Shown here in pieces: positions 40,184 through 49,336 of a stretch of DNA of 62,022 nucleotides. The notes below the pieces were generated by a model. It saw only the letters and a list, made by a program, of their open reading frames with translations. It searched no databases and was not told the origin of the DNA. Position 1 is the first letter of the stretch. Each line of letters starts with the position of its first letter. Origin of the DNA: a bacterium (lineage in GTDB: Bacteria; Pseudomonadota; Alphaproteobacteria; Ferrovibrionales; Ferrovibrionaceae); the NCBI GenBank assembly GCA_022844005.1, contig JALHMN010000002.1, forward strand, positions 1 through 62,022, given 5' to 3'. The position numbers and the translations under genes are program-made.

Positions 40184-41245
40184 ATGCCAGACCGGCCCGA
40201 AGCCGCGCCCGACCCCGACAGCCGCCGCACCGCCCGTGCCCTGAAGCAGGCCGGGTTGACCCTCGTCCAGGCGGAAGACCTCACCATCACCCGACGCCGA
40301 TCCGGAAAGGGCTTCTGCTATTTCGATGCCCAGGGACGGCGCATCAGGAGTTCGACGGCGCTTCGCCGCATTCGTTCGCTCGCGATACCGCCCGCCTACG
40401 AGGATGTCCGTATCGCCGCCGATCCGACCGCCCATCTGCAGGCGATCGGCCGTGACGAGGCCGGCCGCAGCCAGCACCGCTACCACCCTGATTGGGATGC
40501 CGTGCGCGAGGATCGGAAGGCCGCCCGCCTCGCCCGCCTGATCGATGCGCTGCCGCGCATCCGTGCCGCCGTCCGCCGCGACATGACCTCGCGCAGCCTC
40601 GACAGGCAGAAGGCCGTGGCTTGTGCCGTCGCCATGATCGATGCCGGACATATTCGCGTCGGCAACGAATGCTATGCCCGCGCCAATGGCAGTCACGGCG
40701 CCGCCACGCTCCTGAAGCGTCACGTCGATGTGCGCGGTCCCCGGCTGGAACTGAACTTCACCGGCAAGGGGGCGAAATCCATCTCCTGCAGCATCGAGGA
40801 TCCCGGCCTCGCGCGCGCGGTGAAGCGGATCAGGCGCCTCCCCGGCCGCCGGCTGCTCCGCTTCACCGACGCGGACGGCGGCTCGCACCCCATCCGCTCC
40901 GCCGATATCAACGCCTATCTGCGCCAGGTCTCGGGCGTCCCCGTCACCGCCAAGGATCTCCGCACGCTCGCCGCCAGCGCCAGCGCAGCCGAACAGCTGG
41001 CCGGCATAGAACCCGCCACCACCGACAGTGGCCGGCGCCGCCAGCTCGCCGCCGTCATGCGCGCCGTCTCGGAACAGCTTTCCAACACGCCCGCTGTGGT
41101 TCGCAAGAGCTATGTCCATGCCGTCGTGGTCCAGGCCTTCACCACCGGTGCGCTCAGCCGGACCTACGAAAGGACGAGAGCAGGCCATCACGTCCGCCGC
41201 ATCGAACGCACGTTGGGCGCTCTCGTCGGCCGCCTCCTGCACTGA
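40184..41245 (+). CDS. DNA topoisomerase IB (poxvirus-like)
   Basis: This 353-residue type IB topoisomerase relaxes supercoils through a 3'-phosphotyrosine. The N-terminal DNA-binding part has TRRRSGKGFCYFDAQGRRI and PAYEDVRIAADPTAHLQAIGRDEAGR. The catalytic pentad includes Arg in IRVGNECYARANGSHGAATLL, Lys in FTGKGAKS, Arg and His near TAKDLRTLAAS, and the nucleophile Tyr in VVRKSYVHAVV. Bacterial TopIB proteins of this type are accessory, non-essential enzymes. It starts 113 bases from the divergent peptidase gene. Confidence 0.92.
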   Translation: MPDRPEAAPDPDSRRTARALKQAGLTLVQAEDLTITRRRSGKGFCYFDAQGRRIRSSTALRRIRSLAIPPAYEDVRIAADPTAHLQAIGRDEAGRSQHRYHPDWDAVREDRKAARLARLIDALPRIRAAVRRDMTSRSLDRQKAVACAVAMIDAGHIRVGNECYARANGSHGAATLLKRHVDVRGPRLELNFTGKGAKSISCSIEDPGLARAVKRIRRLPGRRLLRFTDADGGSHPIRSADINAYLRQVSGVPVTAKDLRTLAASASAAEQLAGIEPATTDSGRRRQLAAVMRAVSEQLSNTPAVVRKSYVHAVVVQAFTTGALSRTYERTRAGHHVRRIERTLGALVGRLLH

Positions 41246-41310
41246 GGTTGCCAAGGCGGGCCATGCCGCCCGAAGATGCGGCTTGCCCTTCGATCCGGAG
41301 CTCCGGCCGC

Positions 41311-42066
41311 ATGATCCTGGCCCTCGATCATCTCTCCCTCGCCGCCACCGATCCGGCCGCCGCGGCGGCCGTCTACCGCGGCTTCCTCGGTGTGGGCCCT
41401 CACGCCGGCAACCGCTTCCAACTCGCCAATATGGTGATCGCCCTCGTTCCGGCGGCGGACGGCACAGCCCCGGGGCTCGCCGCCGCTTGCTTCGCCGTTG
41501 CCGATCTCGACCGCGCGACCGCGCTGCTGCGGCGCCGCGGCTTGTCGCCCGCTGAGGACAATCTCGACGGTCGGCCAGCCGTGACGGTGGAAATCCAAGG
41601 CCTGACGCTGCGCTTCCTGGCGCATGGCAACGCACGCGAGCCAGCACCTCCCGGCAAAGCCGGCGCTGTCACCGGTCTCGACCATGTCGTCGTCCGCACC
41701 GCCAACCCCGACCGCGCCATCGCCCTCTTCGCCGGCCGGCTCGGCCTCGACCTGCGCCTCGACCGCACCTTCGCCGATTGGGGTACGCGCCTCCTCTTCT
41801 TCCGCTGCGGCGACCTCGTGATCGAAGTCGCCCACGACCTCAAGGCTGGAACCAGCGACAATCCCGACAGCCTCTGGGGCCTTTCCTGGCGCACGGACGA
41901 TCTGCAAGCGGCGCATGCGAGGCTCGCCCGGGACGGCACGAACCTGTCGGCGATCCGCACCGGCCGCCGGCCCGGCACCCGCGTCTTCACGGCACGCGGG
42001 CCGGGACTGATCGTGCCGAGCCTCGTGCTCGGTATCGATCCGAAGGAAAAGCCCGGCGCCGCGTAG
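41311..42066 (+). CDS. VOC family protein (tandem glyoxalase-like domains)
   Basis: The 251-residue product contains two VOC-type half-barrels: MILALDHLSLAATDPAAAAAVYRGFLG and, after about residue 120, GLDHVVVRTANPDRAIALFAGRLGLDLRLDR. The second half has a typical metal-site His and the WGTRLLFFRCGDLVIEV strand. ATG 41311 begins exactly at the first beta-strand. This resembles glyoxalase-like or dioxygenase-like proteins with unknown substrate. It follows topoisomerase IB by 65 bases. Confidence 0.88.
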   Translation: MILALDHLSLAATDPAAAAAVYRGFLGVGPHAGNRFQLANMVIALVPAADGTAPGLAAACFAVADLDRATALLRRRGLSPAEDNLDGRPAVTVEIQGLTLRFLAHGNAREPAPPGKAGAVTGLDHVVVRTANPDRAIALFAGRLGLDLRLDRTFADWGTRLLFFRCGDLVIEVAHDLKAGTSDNPDSLWGLSWRTDDLQAAHARLARDGTNLSAIRTGRRPGTRVFTARGPGLIVPSLVLGIDPKEKPGAA

Positions 42067-42184
42067 GCCGGCCGGGGCCGCAACCCCGGCGCACTGCATC
42101 GCTGCTCGGACAGCGGTCGAGGGAACCATCTCCGGCGAGCATCCGTTACTCGTGCATCCCGCACTGCAGCAAACGGAGCTTCTC

Positions 42185-42748
42185 ATGTCCGGCATCCAGG
42201 ATGCGCGCATTCTCATCATCGCAACCCACGGGGTTGAACAATCCGAGCTGACCACGCCGCGCGATGCCTTGCGCAAGGCCGGTGCCAAGGTCGATGTCGC
42301 CTCGCTCGACGGCAAGCCGATCCGGGGTTGGGACAAGGACGACTGGGGCAAGCGGATCGATGCCGATCTGAAGATCGCCGACGCGGCGCCGGCCGCCTAT
42401 GGCGCCCTCGTGCTTCCGGGCGGGCAGATCAACCCCGACGTATTGCGTGCAGATGCCGATGCGATGCGGATCGTCCATTCCTTCCTCGACACCGGCAAGA
42501 TCGTCGCCGCCATCTGCCATGGACCTTGGCTGCTGGTGGAGGCCGATGCGGTGCGCGGCCGGAAGATGACCTCTTACAAGTCGATCCGCAAAGACCTGGA
42601 AAATGCCGGGGCCGAGTGGCTCGACCGCGAGGTTGTCGCCGATGGCGGCATCATTACCAGCCGCTCGCCCGAGGATCTGCCGGCCTTCGTCGGGAAGATC
42701 ATCGAAGAGGTAGAAGAAGGCCGGCACCGCCGCTCGCAGGCCGCCTGA
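42185..42748 (+). CDS. DJ-1/PfpI-family type 1 glutamine amidotransferase-like protein
   Basis: This 187-residue protein has the flavodoxin-like PfpI fold. ARILIIATHGVEQSELTTP is the N-terminal strand with its conserved Glu. The nucleophile is Cys in IVAAICHGPWLLVEA, and EWLDREVVADGGIITSRSPEDLPAF closes the domain. Such proteins act as deglycases, proteases or stress proteins. The ATG at 42185 is preferred over 42152 because it begins the fold. It is followed by GGT in the same direction. Confidence 0.92.
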   Translation: MSGIQDARILIIATHGVEQSELTTPRDALRKAGAKVDVASLDGKPIRGWDKDDWGKRIDADLKIADAAPAAYGALVLPGGQINPDVLRADADAMRIVHSFLDTGKIVAAICHGPWLLVEADAVRGRKMTSYKSIRKDLENAGAEWLDREVVADGGIITSRSPEDLPAFVGKIIEEVEEGRHRRSQAA

Positions 42749-42831
42749 CTGCCAGGCGCCATACGTTCGCCGGTGGCGGATGGCCCCTCGAATGAGGCAG
42801 GATCGACGGCATCCAAGAGGGAGGCCCGATC

Positions 42832-44433
42832 TTGCACGGCAAGCGTCCGACGATCTCATCGCTGAACGGCGTGGTGGCGGCGGCGCATCCGCTGGCGGCG
42901 GCAGCGGGTGCGCGCATCCTGTCGGCGGGCGGCAACGCCTTCGATGCCGCGGCCGCGACCGCCGCGGCGCTCAACGTGGTCGAGCCCTATATGTCCGGCA
43001 TGGCCGGCCAGGGCCTCGCCACCTGCTGGATCGCCGCCGAGCAGCGCGTGCGCTGCCTCGATTTCCTCCCCGCCATCCCCGAGGCGTTTCCGGTGGAACG
43101 CTTCAAGCGCCGCGAAGACGTGCATCGCGGCGCCCTGGCGGTGGGTGCGCCGGGCAATCTCGCCGGCTGGTGCGAGTTGATCCGCGCCCATGGCAGAAAA
43201 TCCCTCGCCGACGTATTCGCCCCCGCCATCTCGCTGGCGCGTGACGGCTATCCGCTGATCGATTTCAATGTCGAGGAGATCAACGGCGTCAGCGCGGAAT
43301 ATCGCGCGCATCCGGCGCTCTATCCGGCCTGGGCCGGGACCTACACGGGCGGGTCCGGCCGCGTCGCCGCCGGCTGGGTGCTGAAGCAGCCCGATCTCGC
43401 GGCGACTTTCGAGGCGCTGGCGGCCGAGGGTCCGGGCCTCGTCTATGGCGGCCGGATAGGACGCGCCATCGTCGACCACCTGGCCTCGCTCGGCGGCGTT
43501 CTGACCATGCGCGATCTCGAAGCCGTGCGCCCGGTCTGGAAGGACCCGCTCGGCGTCTCCTATCGCGGGCTCACGGTGAACGTGCCGCCACCGCCCTGCG
43601 AGGGATTCCAGTATCTGCTCACGCTGCGCATCCTCGACGGTTTCGACCTCGGCCGGATGGAGCGGAACGGCGCCGAGCATGTCGACACGGTGCTTCGTGC
43701 CGTCCGCCTCGCCGCCGGGGTGCGCATCGCCAACAACCAGCCCTCGGCGGAGGTGCTGCACCGGCTGCTGGGCGATGAGCACGTCGCGCAGTTGCGGACC
43801 CGCGTCGCCGACGGCAAACCCCTCCAGGGTCCGGCCGAGCAGTGGACACCGCCGCCGGCAGGGCTCGATACCGAAGGTCACACGACCTCCCTTTCGATCG
43901 TCGATCGCGACGGCAACGTCGTCTGCCTGACCCAGAGCCTGGGCGGCGTCTTCGGTTCCGGCGTGGTCGTGCCCGGCACCGGCATCTGCCTGAACAACTT
44001 CCTGTTCTGGACCGACGTCAATCCTCAGAGCCCGAACCGCTCGCGCCCCGGCGGACTGATGCCGAACTGCATGGCGCCCAGCATCTCGACACGCGACGGC
44101 ATGCCCCTGCTGGCCCTCGGCACCCCGGGTAGCTACGGCATCCTGCAGACGCAGGCGCAGGCGCTGATCCAGCACATCGATTTCGGCCTGCCGCTGCAGG
44201 ACGCGATCGAGGCGCCGCGCGGACGGCTGATGGACGGGCGGGTCGCCGTAATGGAGACCCGCCTCGCCGACGAGGTGCTGGCCGAACTCGGCCGGCTCGG
44301 CCACGAGGTCGAGCGGGCGGGCGACTGGACCATGCGCGTCGGCGGCATCCAGGCGGTCGCCATCGATCCGGCGAGCGGGGCCAGGACAGGTGCCTGTGAC
44401 CCGCGCCGCGACGGCTATGTCGTGGCGATCTGA
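42832..44433 (+). CDS. Gamma-glutamyltransferase family protein
   Basis: A 533-residue Ntn hydrolase-type enzyme that transfers or hydrolyses gamma-glutamyl bonds. Thr351 in GHTTSLSIVDRDGN would become the N-terminal nucleophile after autoprocessing. The small subunit continues with GTGICLNNFLFWTD and NRSRPGGLMPNCMAPSI. The start is a TTG at 42832 preceded by AAGAGGGAGG; no in-frame ATG gives the family N-terminus. No signal peptide is obvious, so the enzyme may be cytoplasmic, as in the acylase-like GGT branch. Confidence 0.9.
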   Translation: MHGKRPTISSLNGVVAAAHPLAAAAGARILSAGGNAFDAAAATAAALNVVEPYMSGMAGQGLATCWIAAEQRVRCLDFLPAIPEAFPVERFKRREDVHRGALAVGAPGNLAGWCELIRAHGRKSLADVFAPAISLARDGYPLIDFNVEEINGVSAEYRAHPALYPAWAGTYTGGSGRVAAGWVLKQPDLAATFEALAAEGPGLVYGGRIGRAIVDHLASLGGVLTMRDLEAVRPVWKDPLGVSYRGLTVNVPPPPCEGFQYLLTLRILDGFDLGRMERNGAEHVDTVLRAVRLAAGVRIANNQPSAEVLHRLLGDEHVAQLRTRVADGKPLQGPAEQWTPPPAGLDTEGHTTSLSIVDRDGNVVCLTQSLGGVFGSGVVVPGTGICLNNFLFWTDVNPQSPNRSRPGGLMPNCMAPSISTRDGMPLLALGTPGSYGILQTQAQALIQHIDFGLPLQDAIEAPRGRLMDGRVAVMETRLADEVLAELGRLGHEVERAGDWTMRVGGIQAVAIDPASGARTGACDPRRDGYVVAI

Positions 44434-44435
44434 CC

Positions 44436-44633
44436 ATGCCGACCTTCCGCGCTTATTTCCGCAATGCCCGGGGCCAGTTCGGAGTGCCCGAACTCTTCGT
44501 CGCCGATACCGACCAGGAAGCGGTCGGGATGGCCTCCCGGCGGCTCGACACCGGCGGCAGCCTCGAACTGTGGGACGGCGATCGGCTGGTCGCGCGGATC
44601 GACAAGGGCGCCGCGCCGGCGGCGGACGCCTGA
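44436..44633 (+). CDS. Small conserved protein (65 aa)
   Basis: This short ORF starts two bases after the GGT stop and reads PTFRAYFRNARGQFGVPELFVADTDQEAVGMASRRLDTGGSLELWDGDRLVARIDKG. The pattern of small beta-strands with an ELWDGDRLVARI ending is seen in small alphaproteobacterial proteins of unknown function. Codon use fits its neighbours, and it is likely translated with GGT. No motif identifies an activity. Confidence 0.65.
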   Translation: MPTFRAYFRNARGQFGVPELFVADTDQEAVGMASRRLDTGGSLELWDGDRLVARIDKGAAPAADA

Positions 44634-44758
44634 CATCCTGGCCCGCAAACGTGGTCATGGTGAAGGTCGGGCGAATGCTGGCCGACGCCATGGTCACCGA
44701 ACTGCAATCTGCGCCTGCTGTATAGTGGCGCTCCCACAGCATCGCGTCGGGGAAAGTC

Positions 44759-46921
44759 ATGGCGGAATCCGCCCTCAAGGTCCACGAAACCCCTGCAATT
44801 GAAGAGACTTTCCTCGGCTTCGCGGTCAAGGACCGCTTCATCAACCGGGAACTGTCGTGGCTCGCCTTCAACAAGCGGGTGATGGAGGAGGCCTACAATC
44901 CCGGGCACCCCATTCTTGAGAGATTGCGCTTTCTTTCCATCTCCGCCAACAATCTAGATGAGTTCTTCATGGTGCGGGTCGCCGGTCTCTGGGGCCAGGT
45001 CCGCGCCGGTATTCAAATGACCAGTCCCGACGGATTGACACCGACGCAGCAGCTCGACTTGATCAATGCTGCAGCAGGAGAGTTGATGATACAGCAGCAG
45101 CGCTGCTGGAGCATGCTTCTACATGAACTCAGGCTCGCAGGTATTTCGGTCGCTCAGCCGGACGACCTGACCCCGGCCGACCGGGACTGGCTGGAAACCT
45201 TCTTCCTCGAGCGTGTCTTTCCCGTCCTCACCCCCTTAGCCATTGATCCGGCTCATCCTTTTCCCTTCATTCCCAATCTCGGCTTTGCCATGGTGCTGCA
45301 GCTTCGACGGGTGCGGGACGGCCGGCCGATGAATGCGCTGCTGCCCTTGCCCAGCCAGGTCGGCCGTTTTTTCCGCCTTCCCGGCGCCGAAATCCGCTTC
45401 CTGGCGCTGGAAACCCTGGTCGAACTCTTCATGCCCCGCCTCTTTCCGGGCTATGCCGCCGTGGGCCGGGGCATCTTCCGCGTCACCCGCGACAGCGACA
45501 TCGAGATCGAGGAGGAAGCCGAGGATCTGGTCCGCTTCTTCGAAACCGCGTTGAAGCGCCGTCGGCGGGGTTCCGTGATCCGGCTCAAGATCGACGCCTC
45601 GATGCCCGAGGACCTGCGCCGCTTCGTCATGGACGAGCTCGAGGTGGAGCCCTCGAATATCATCGTCGTCGATGGCATCCTGGGGCTTGCCGATACCAAG
45701 CAGCTGATCGTCGACGAGCGTCCGGATCTCAAGTTTCCGCCCTACAACCCGCGCTTTCCGGAACGCATCCGCGACTTCGGCGGCGACTGTCTGGCCGAGA
45801 TCCGGCACAAGGACATCGTCGTCCATCACCCGTATGAGAGTTTCGATGTGGTGGTGCAGTTCCTGCGCGAGGCCGCCGCCGATCCCAACGTCGTCGCCAT
45901 CAAGCAGACGCTGTATCGCACGTCTGACGACAGCCCGATCGTAAAAGCCCTGATCGAGGCGGCGGAGGCCGGAAAGACGGTAACCGCTCTGGTTGAACTG
46001 AAAGCCCGCTTCGACGAGGCGGCCAACATCAAATGGGCGCGCGATCTCGAGCGCGCCGGCGTGCAGGTGGTCTACGGCTTCATCGAATTGAAGACCCACG
46101 CCAAGATATCGCTGGTCGTCCGGCGCGAAGGAGGCGGGCTGCGCACATATGTGCACTTCGGCACCGGCAACTACCACCCGATCACCGCCCGAATCTATAC
46201 CGATATTTCCTATTTCACCGCTGACCAGGACTTGGGTCACGACGCCGCGCGGCTTTTCAACTTCATGACCGGCTATGCCGAGCCGGAAGCCATGGCGAAG
46301 ATCGCGCTGTCGCCGGAAACACTGCGCCCCACACTGCTGCGCCTGATCGATGAGGAAATCGCACATGCCAAGAGCGGGAAGCCGGCGGCGATCTGGGCCA
46401 AACTGAACTCGCTGGTCGACGCCACGGCGATCGACGCGCTCTATCGAGCGAGCGCGGCCGGTGTTCAGATCGATCTCATCGTTCGCGGTATCTGCTGTCT
46501 GCGTCCGGGGGTGCCCGGGCTGTCCGAGAATATCCGCGTGAAGTCGATCGTAGGCCGCTTCCTGGAGCATTCCCGCATCGTCTGCTTCGGCGGGGGTCAT
46601 GGACTGCCTTCGCCCAATGCAAAGCTGTTCATCTCTTCGGCCGACTGGATGCCACGAAACTTCGACCGCCGGGTCGAGGTGCTGGTGCCGATCACCAACG
46701 GCACCGTCCATGAGCAGATCGTCGACCAGATCATGGTCGCCAACCTGAAGGACACGGCACAAAGCTGGACATTGCTGCCGGACGGCACCTATGAACGTAT
46801 CGCTGCTGCACCAGATGCGTTCAGTGCCCATACCTACTTCATGACCAATCCCAGTCTTTCCGGCCGAGGCAAGGCACTTCAGCAGCAGACCGTACGCAGG
46901 CTCGATTTCAAGGCGCGTTGA
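44759..46921 (+). CDS. ppk1: Polyphosphate kinase 1
   Basis: PPK1 makes inorganic polyphosphate from ATP reversibly. The 720-residue protein has the N-terminal head ([19 protein letters not shown]), the [16 protein letters not shown] segment and the catalytic core. The phosphohistidine lies in [15 protein letters not shown], with [21 protein letters not shown] as the second histidine region. ATG 44759 lies 125 bases after the small gene and begins at the usual start. It is followed five bases later by ppx, so polyphosphate synthesis and breakdown are co-transcribed. Confidence 0.96.
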   Translation: MAESALKVHETPAIEETFLGFAVKDRFINRELSWLAFNKRVMEEAYNPGHPILERLRFLSISANNLDEFFMVRVAGLWGQVRAGIQMTSPDGLTPTQQLDLINAAAGELMIQQQRCWSMLLHELRLAGISVAQPDDLTPADRDWLETFFLERVFPVLTPLAIDPAHPFPFIPNLGFAMVLQLRRVRDGRPMNALLPLPSQVGRFFRLPGAEIRFLALETLVELFMPRLFPGYAAVGRGIFRVTRDSDIEIEEEAEDLVRFFETALKRRRRGSVIRLKIDASMPEDLRRFVMDELEVEPSNIIVVDGILGLADTKQLIVDERPDLKFPPYNPRFPERIRDFGGDCLAEIRHKDIVVHHPYESFDVVVQFLREAAADPNVVAIKQTLYRTSDDSPIVKALIEAAEAGKTVTALVELKARFDEAANIKWARDLERAGVQVVYGFIELKTHAKISLVVRREGGGLRTYVHFGTGNYHPITARIYTDISYFTADQDLGHDAARLFNFMTGYAEPEAMAKIALSPETLRPTLLRLIDEEIAHAKSGKPAAIWAKLNSLVDATAIDALYRASAAGVQIDLIVRGICCLRPGVPGLSENIRVKSIVGRFLEHSRIVCFGGGHGLPSPNAKLFISSADWMPRNFDRRVEVLVPITNGTVHEQIVDQIMVANLKDTAQSWTLLPDGTYERIAAAPDAFSAHTYFMTNPSLSGRGKALQQQTVRRLDFKAR

Positions 46922-46925
46922 CAGC

Positions 46926-48455
46926 ATGGCATCCGGCACCGCCGTAGCAGCAGGGTCCGATCAGTTGATTGGCGTGGTTGATGTGGGTTCGAATTCAGTG
47001 CGCCTGGTCGTGTTCACCGGTCCGGACCGCTCGCCGACCCCGATATTCAACGAGAAGATTCTTCCGGCTCTCGGGCGCGGACTTGGCGAAAGAGGAACGC
47101 TCGATCCCGAGGGGGTGGAAGCCGCGCTCGAAGCAATCCGGCGATTTGTCGCGCTCGCCGAACGAATGCAGGTGACCGCTCTCGACATCGTAGGGACAGC
47201 GGCGATCCGCGAGGCGAACGACGGGCAGGCTTTCGTCGATCGGGTGAACAAGGATTGCAACGTCTCGATGCGGATTCTTAGCGGGGCGGAAGAAGCCCGC
47301 ATCTCGGCGCTTGGCGTCCTATCCGGCATTCCGGATGCGCAAGGCGTCGTCGGCGACCTGGGTGGAGGATCGCTCGAACTCGTCACGGTCGAGAAAGGAA
47401 CCGTGGGACCTCAGGCGACCTTGCCGCTCGGTCCTCTTCGCCTCACGGGCCTTTCACATGAGGAAACCAAGGCGCTGGCGGACCGCCTTCTCGGCGAGCT
47501 TTCCTGGCTGGACGAAGCAAGAGGCCGCGATCTTTATCTGGTTGGTGGAGCTTGGCGGGCGATTGCCCGAATCCACATGTCACAGACGCAATATCCTCTG
47601 CACATCATCCATCAGTACCGGGCATCGACGGAAGAACTCTCGGAAATGACCCGCGTGCTCGCGCGGCAGAGCAAGGATTCAATCGTACGCCTCGCCGGGG
47701 TTCCCAAGCGAAGGTTGGAGGCGGTTCCACCCGCTGCGTTGATCCTGCGACGATTGATCAAGCGCACGAAGCCGAGGGGCATTGTTTTTTCCGCCAATGG
47801 CCTGCGTGAGGGGTTGCACTTCGATATCCTGGCTCCTGATGTGCGGCGTCAGGACCCACTGATCGCGCTTTGCCGCGACATGGGCTTGCGGGAAAGCCGC
47901 TTCGGTCTTTCGGGCGACGATCTGTACCGGTTTCTGAACCCGGTCTTCACAGGCGAAAGCGCGGAAGAGGAAAGGTTGCGTCTTGCCGCTTGCCTTCTGG
48001 CCGACGTGGCGTGGCGAGTGAATCCGGACTATCGGGGCGAGCAAGCATTTCGCCGTATCCTGCGCGCACCCTTTGTCGGGATCGATCATCCGTCGCGGGC
48101 CTTCGTCGCCCTGGCGGTCCATGCTCGCTATGAGGGGCATATCGATGGTCCGGCGGTTGAATTGAGCCTGCCTCTGCTCGATCAGCCGGGCCGTCAGAAG
48201 GCGCTCCGGGTCGGGCTTGCCATTCGCTTCGCGGAAGCCCTGACCGGCGGGACCGGTCGTATCGACAGCCTTGGCGAACTCGGCGTCGAAGACGACAAGC
48301 TGATATTCGCGGTAACAGCCGCGGGTCGACCGATGCTAGGCGAAGTGGTCACCCGCCGCCTTCAAGACCTCGCCGCCTGCTTCGTGTTGACCCCCTCCAT
48401 CATCGACGCCGCCCGTCGTGGCCAGGCCGAACGCGCGGCACGACAACGGGGCTGA
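46926..48455 (+). CDS. ppx: Exopolyphosphatase / GppA family phosphatase
   Basis: Removes terminal phosphate from polyphosphate and/or pppGpp. The 509-residue product has the ASKHA-type domains: GVVDVGSNSVRLVVF as phosphate-1 loop, the catalytic-Glu region in LSGAEEARISALG, and GVVGDLGGGSLELV as phosphate-2 loop. A C-terminal HD-like helical domain (about 310-500) is present. It starts five bases after ppk1. The gene converges with an NTF2-like gene, whose stop lies ten bases from the ppx stop. Confidence 0.95.
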   Translation: MASGTAVAAGSDQLIGVVDVGSNSVRLVVFTGPDRSPTPIFNEKILPALGRGLGERGTLDPEGVEAALEAIRRFVALAERMQVTALDIVGTAAIREANDGQAFVDRVNKDCNVSMRILSGAEEARISALGVLSGIPDAQGVVGDLGGGSLELVTVEKGTVGPQATLPLGPLRLTGLSHEETKALADRLLGELSWLDEARGRDLYLVGGAWRAIARIHMSQTQYPLHIIHQYRASTEELSEMTRVLARQSKDSIVRLAGVPKRRLEAVPPAALILRRLIKRTKPRGIVFSANGLREGLHFDILAPDVRRQDPLIALCRDMGLRESRFGLSGDDLYRFLNPVFTGESAEEERLRLAACLLADVAWRVNPDYRGEQAFRRILRAPFVGIDHPSRAFVALAVHARYEGHIDGPAVELSLPLLDQPGRQKALRVGLAIRFAEALTGGTGRIDSLGELGVEDDKLIFAVTAAGRPMLGEVVTRRLQDLAACFVLTPSIIDAARRGQAERAARQRG

Positions 48456-48464
48456 GCGTATCCT

Positions 48465-48932
48465 TCACGCGAGGTGAGCAGCACATTCGGGTTTTGCGTT
48501 CTGCCGTTCCGCCGCCTTGTGGACAACTCTGGCGATCCGCTCCGGCGCGAAGCCGAGTTGCACCAGGGCGAGACCGCGATCGAAGATCTCGGAATAGCGC
48601 CGTATCAACGTACCTTCGAATTCGAACCGGCTCATGCCTTCGAACACCACCCGCCGGCCGGCAGCTTCCGGCAGGACATAGGTGTAGCTGAAGACGTAAC
48701 GGGCGTAGCCGACGGAGTTCGCATGGACGGGATCGAGCATGTCCCAGCGGAAATCCTTCGCATGTCCCCAGAAATGTGCGTCCAGCATGTTGGCGATGGC
48801 CGGACGTCCTACGAAATCGCCGTAGAATCCGTCTACGTAGGTGCCGTCGGGAAGAAACAGAGCCGCGAGCCCTTCGCCGTCGTTGCTTTCGACCGCACGC
48901 GTGAAACGCGACAGTACATCCGGAAAATCCAT
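48465..48932 (-). CDS. NTF2-like/SnoaL-type protein
   Basis: A 155-residue cone-shaped alpha+beta protein: FPDVLSRFTRAVESNDGEGLAALFLPDGTYVDGFYGDFVGRPAIANML is the family N-terminus, and the RYVFSYTYVLPEAAGRRVVFEGMSRFEF beta-sheet follows. Members include isomerases and polyketide cyclases, and many have unknown function. It is 12 bases downstream of an EthD-domain gene on the same strand, suggesting a pair acting on a common aromatic or alicyclic substrate. No catalytic assignment is possible. Confidence 0.85.
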   Translation of the reverse strand: MDFPDVLSRFTRAVESNDGEGLAALFLPDGTYVDGFYGDFVGRPAIANMLDAHFWGHAKDFRWDMLDPVHANSVGYARYVFSYTYVLPEAAGRRVVFEGMSRFEFEGTLIRRYSEIFDRGLALVQLGFAPERIARVVHKAAERQNAKPECAAHLA

Positions 48933-48944
48933 TGCTTCCCCCCT

Positions 48945-49313
48945 TTACCCGACGATGACATGTTCGCGGTTGAACCATAGCGGCGAGCGTGCGAGGTCGA
49001 TGAACTTCCGCTCGTCTTCGAGGAGGAGACGGCCGGCCTCACGTCCCTCCTTGGTGCCGAAACCTTGCGACATTTCTTCGAGGTTGTCCCACCAGAGTTC
49101 GGCAATACCGTCGAAGGAATCCGGCGCGCCGCGGCTGAGGCGGATGGGCTCGTCGAAAGATGTGGTGATTGCGTGCGTCTGCACGTAGCGGCGCATTCGG
49201 ACGGCTCCCTTCAGCGAGGCCACCAACGGCGCGTGGCTGTTCAACCAATAGTCCTGGAAGTCGGCACGCGTCAGTTCAGGCCGGCGGCGCAAACAGAAGG
49301 TGATCTTGATCAT
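48945..49313 (-). CDS. EthD-domain protein
   Basis: EthD domains form dimeric ferredoxin-like folds, found with ether- and aromatic-degrading systems. The 122-residue product has IKITFCLRRRPELTRADFQDYWLNSHAPLVASL, the characteristic YWxxxHAPLV motif. The second half (FDGIAELWWDNLEEMSQGF) also matches the family. It is next to an NTF2-like gene on the same strand and just downstream of dnaE2. It lies far from any etherase, so its role here is unknown. Confidence 0.9.
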   Translation of the reverse strand: MIKITFCLRRRPELTRADFQDYWLNSHAPLVASLKGAVRMRRYVQTHAITTSFDEPIRLSRGAPDSFDGIAELWWDNLEEMSQGFGTKEGREAGRLLLEDERKFIDLARSPLWFNREHVIVG

Positions 49314-49336
49314 CCGAGCTTCCTCCGCGCCATAGC

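Noticed and set aside
42856-44874. Minus-strand ORF of 672 codons
   Set aside because: Antisense to the gamma-glutamyltransferase; no motif of its own.
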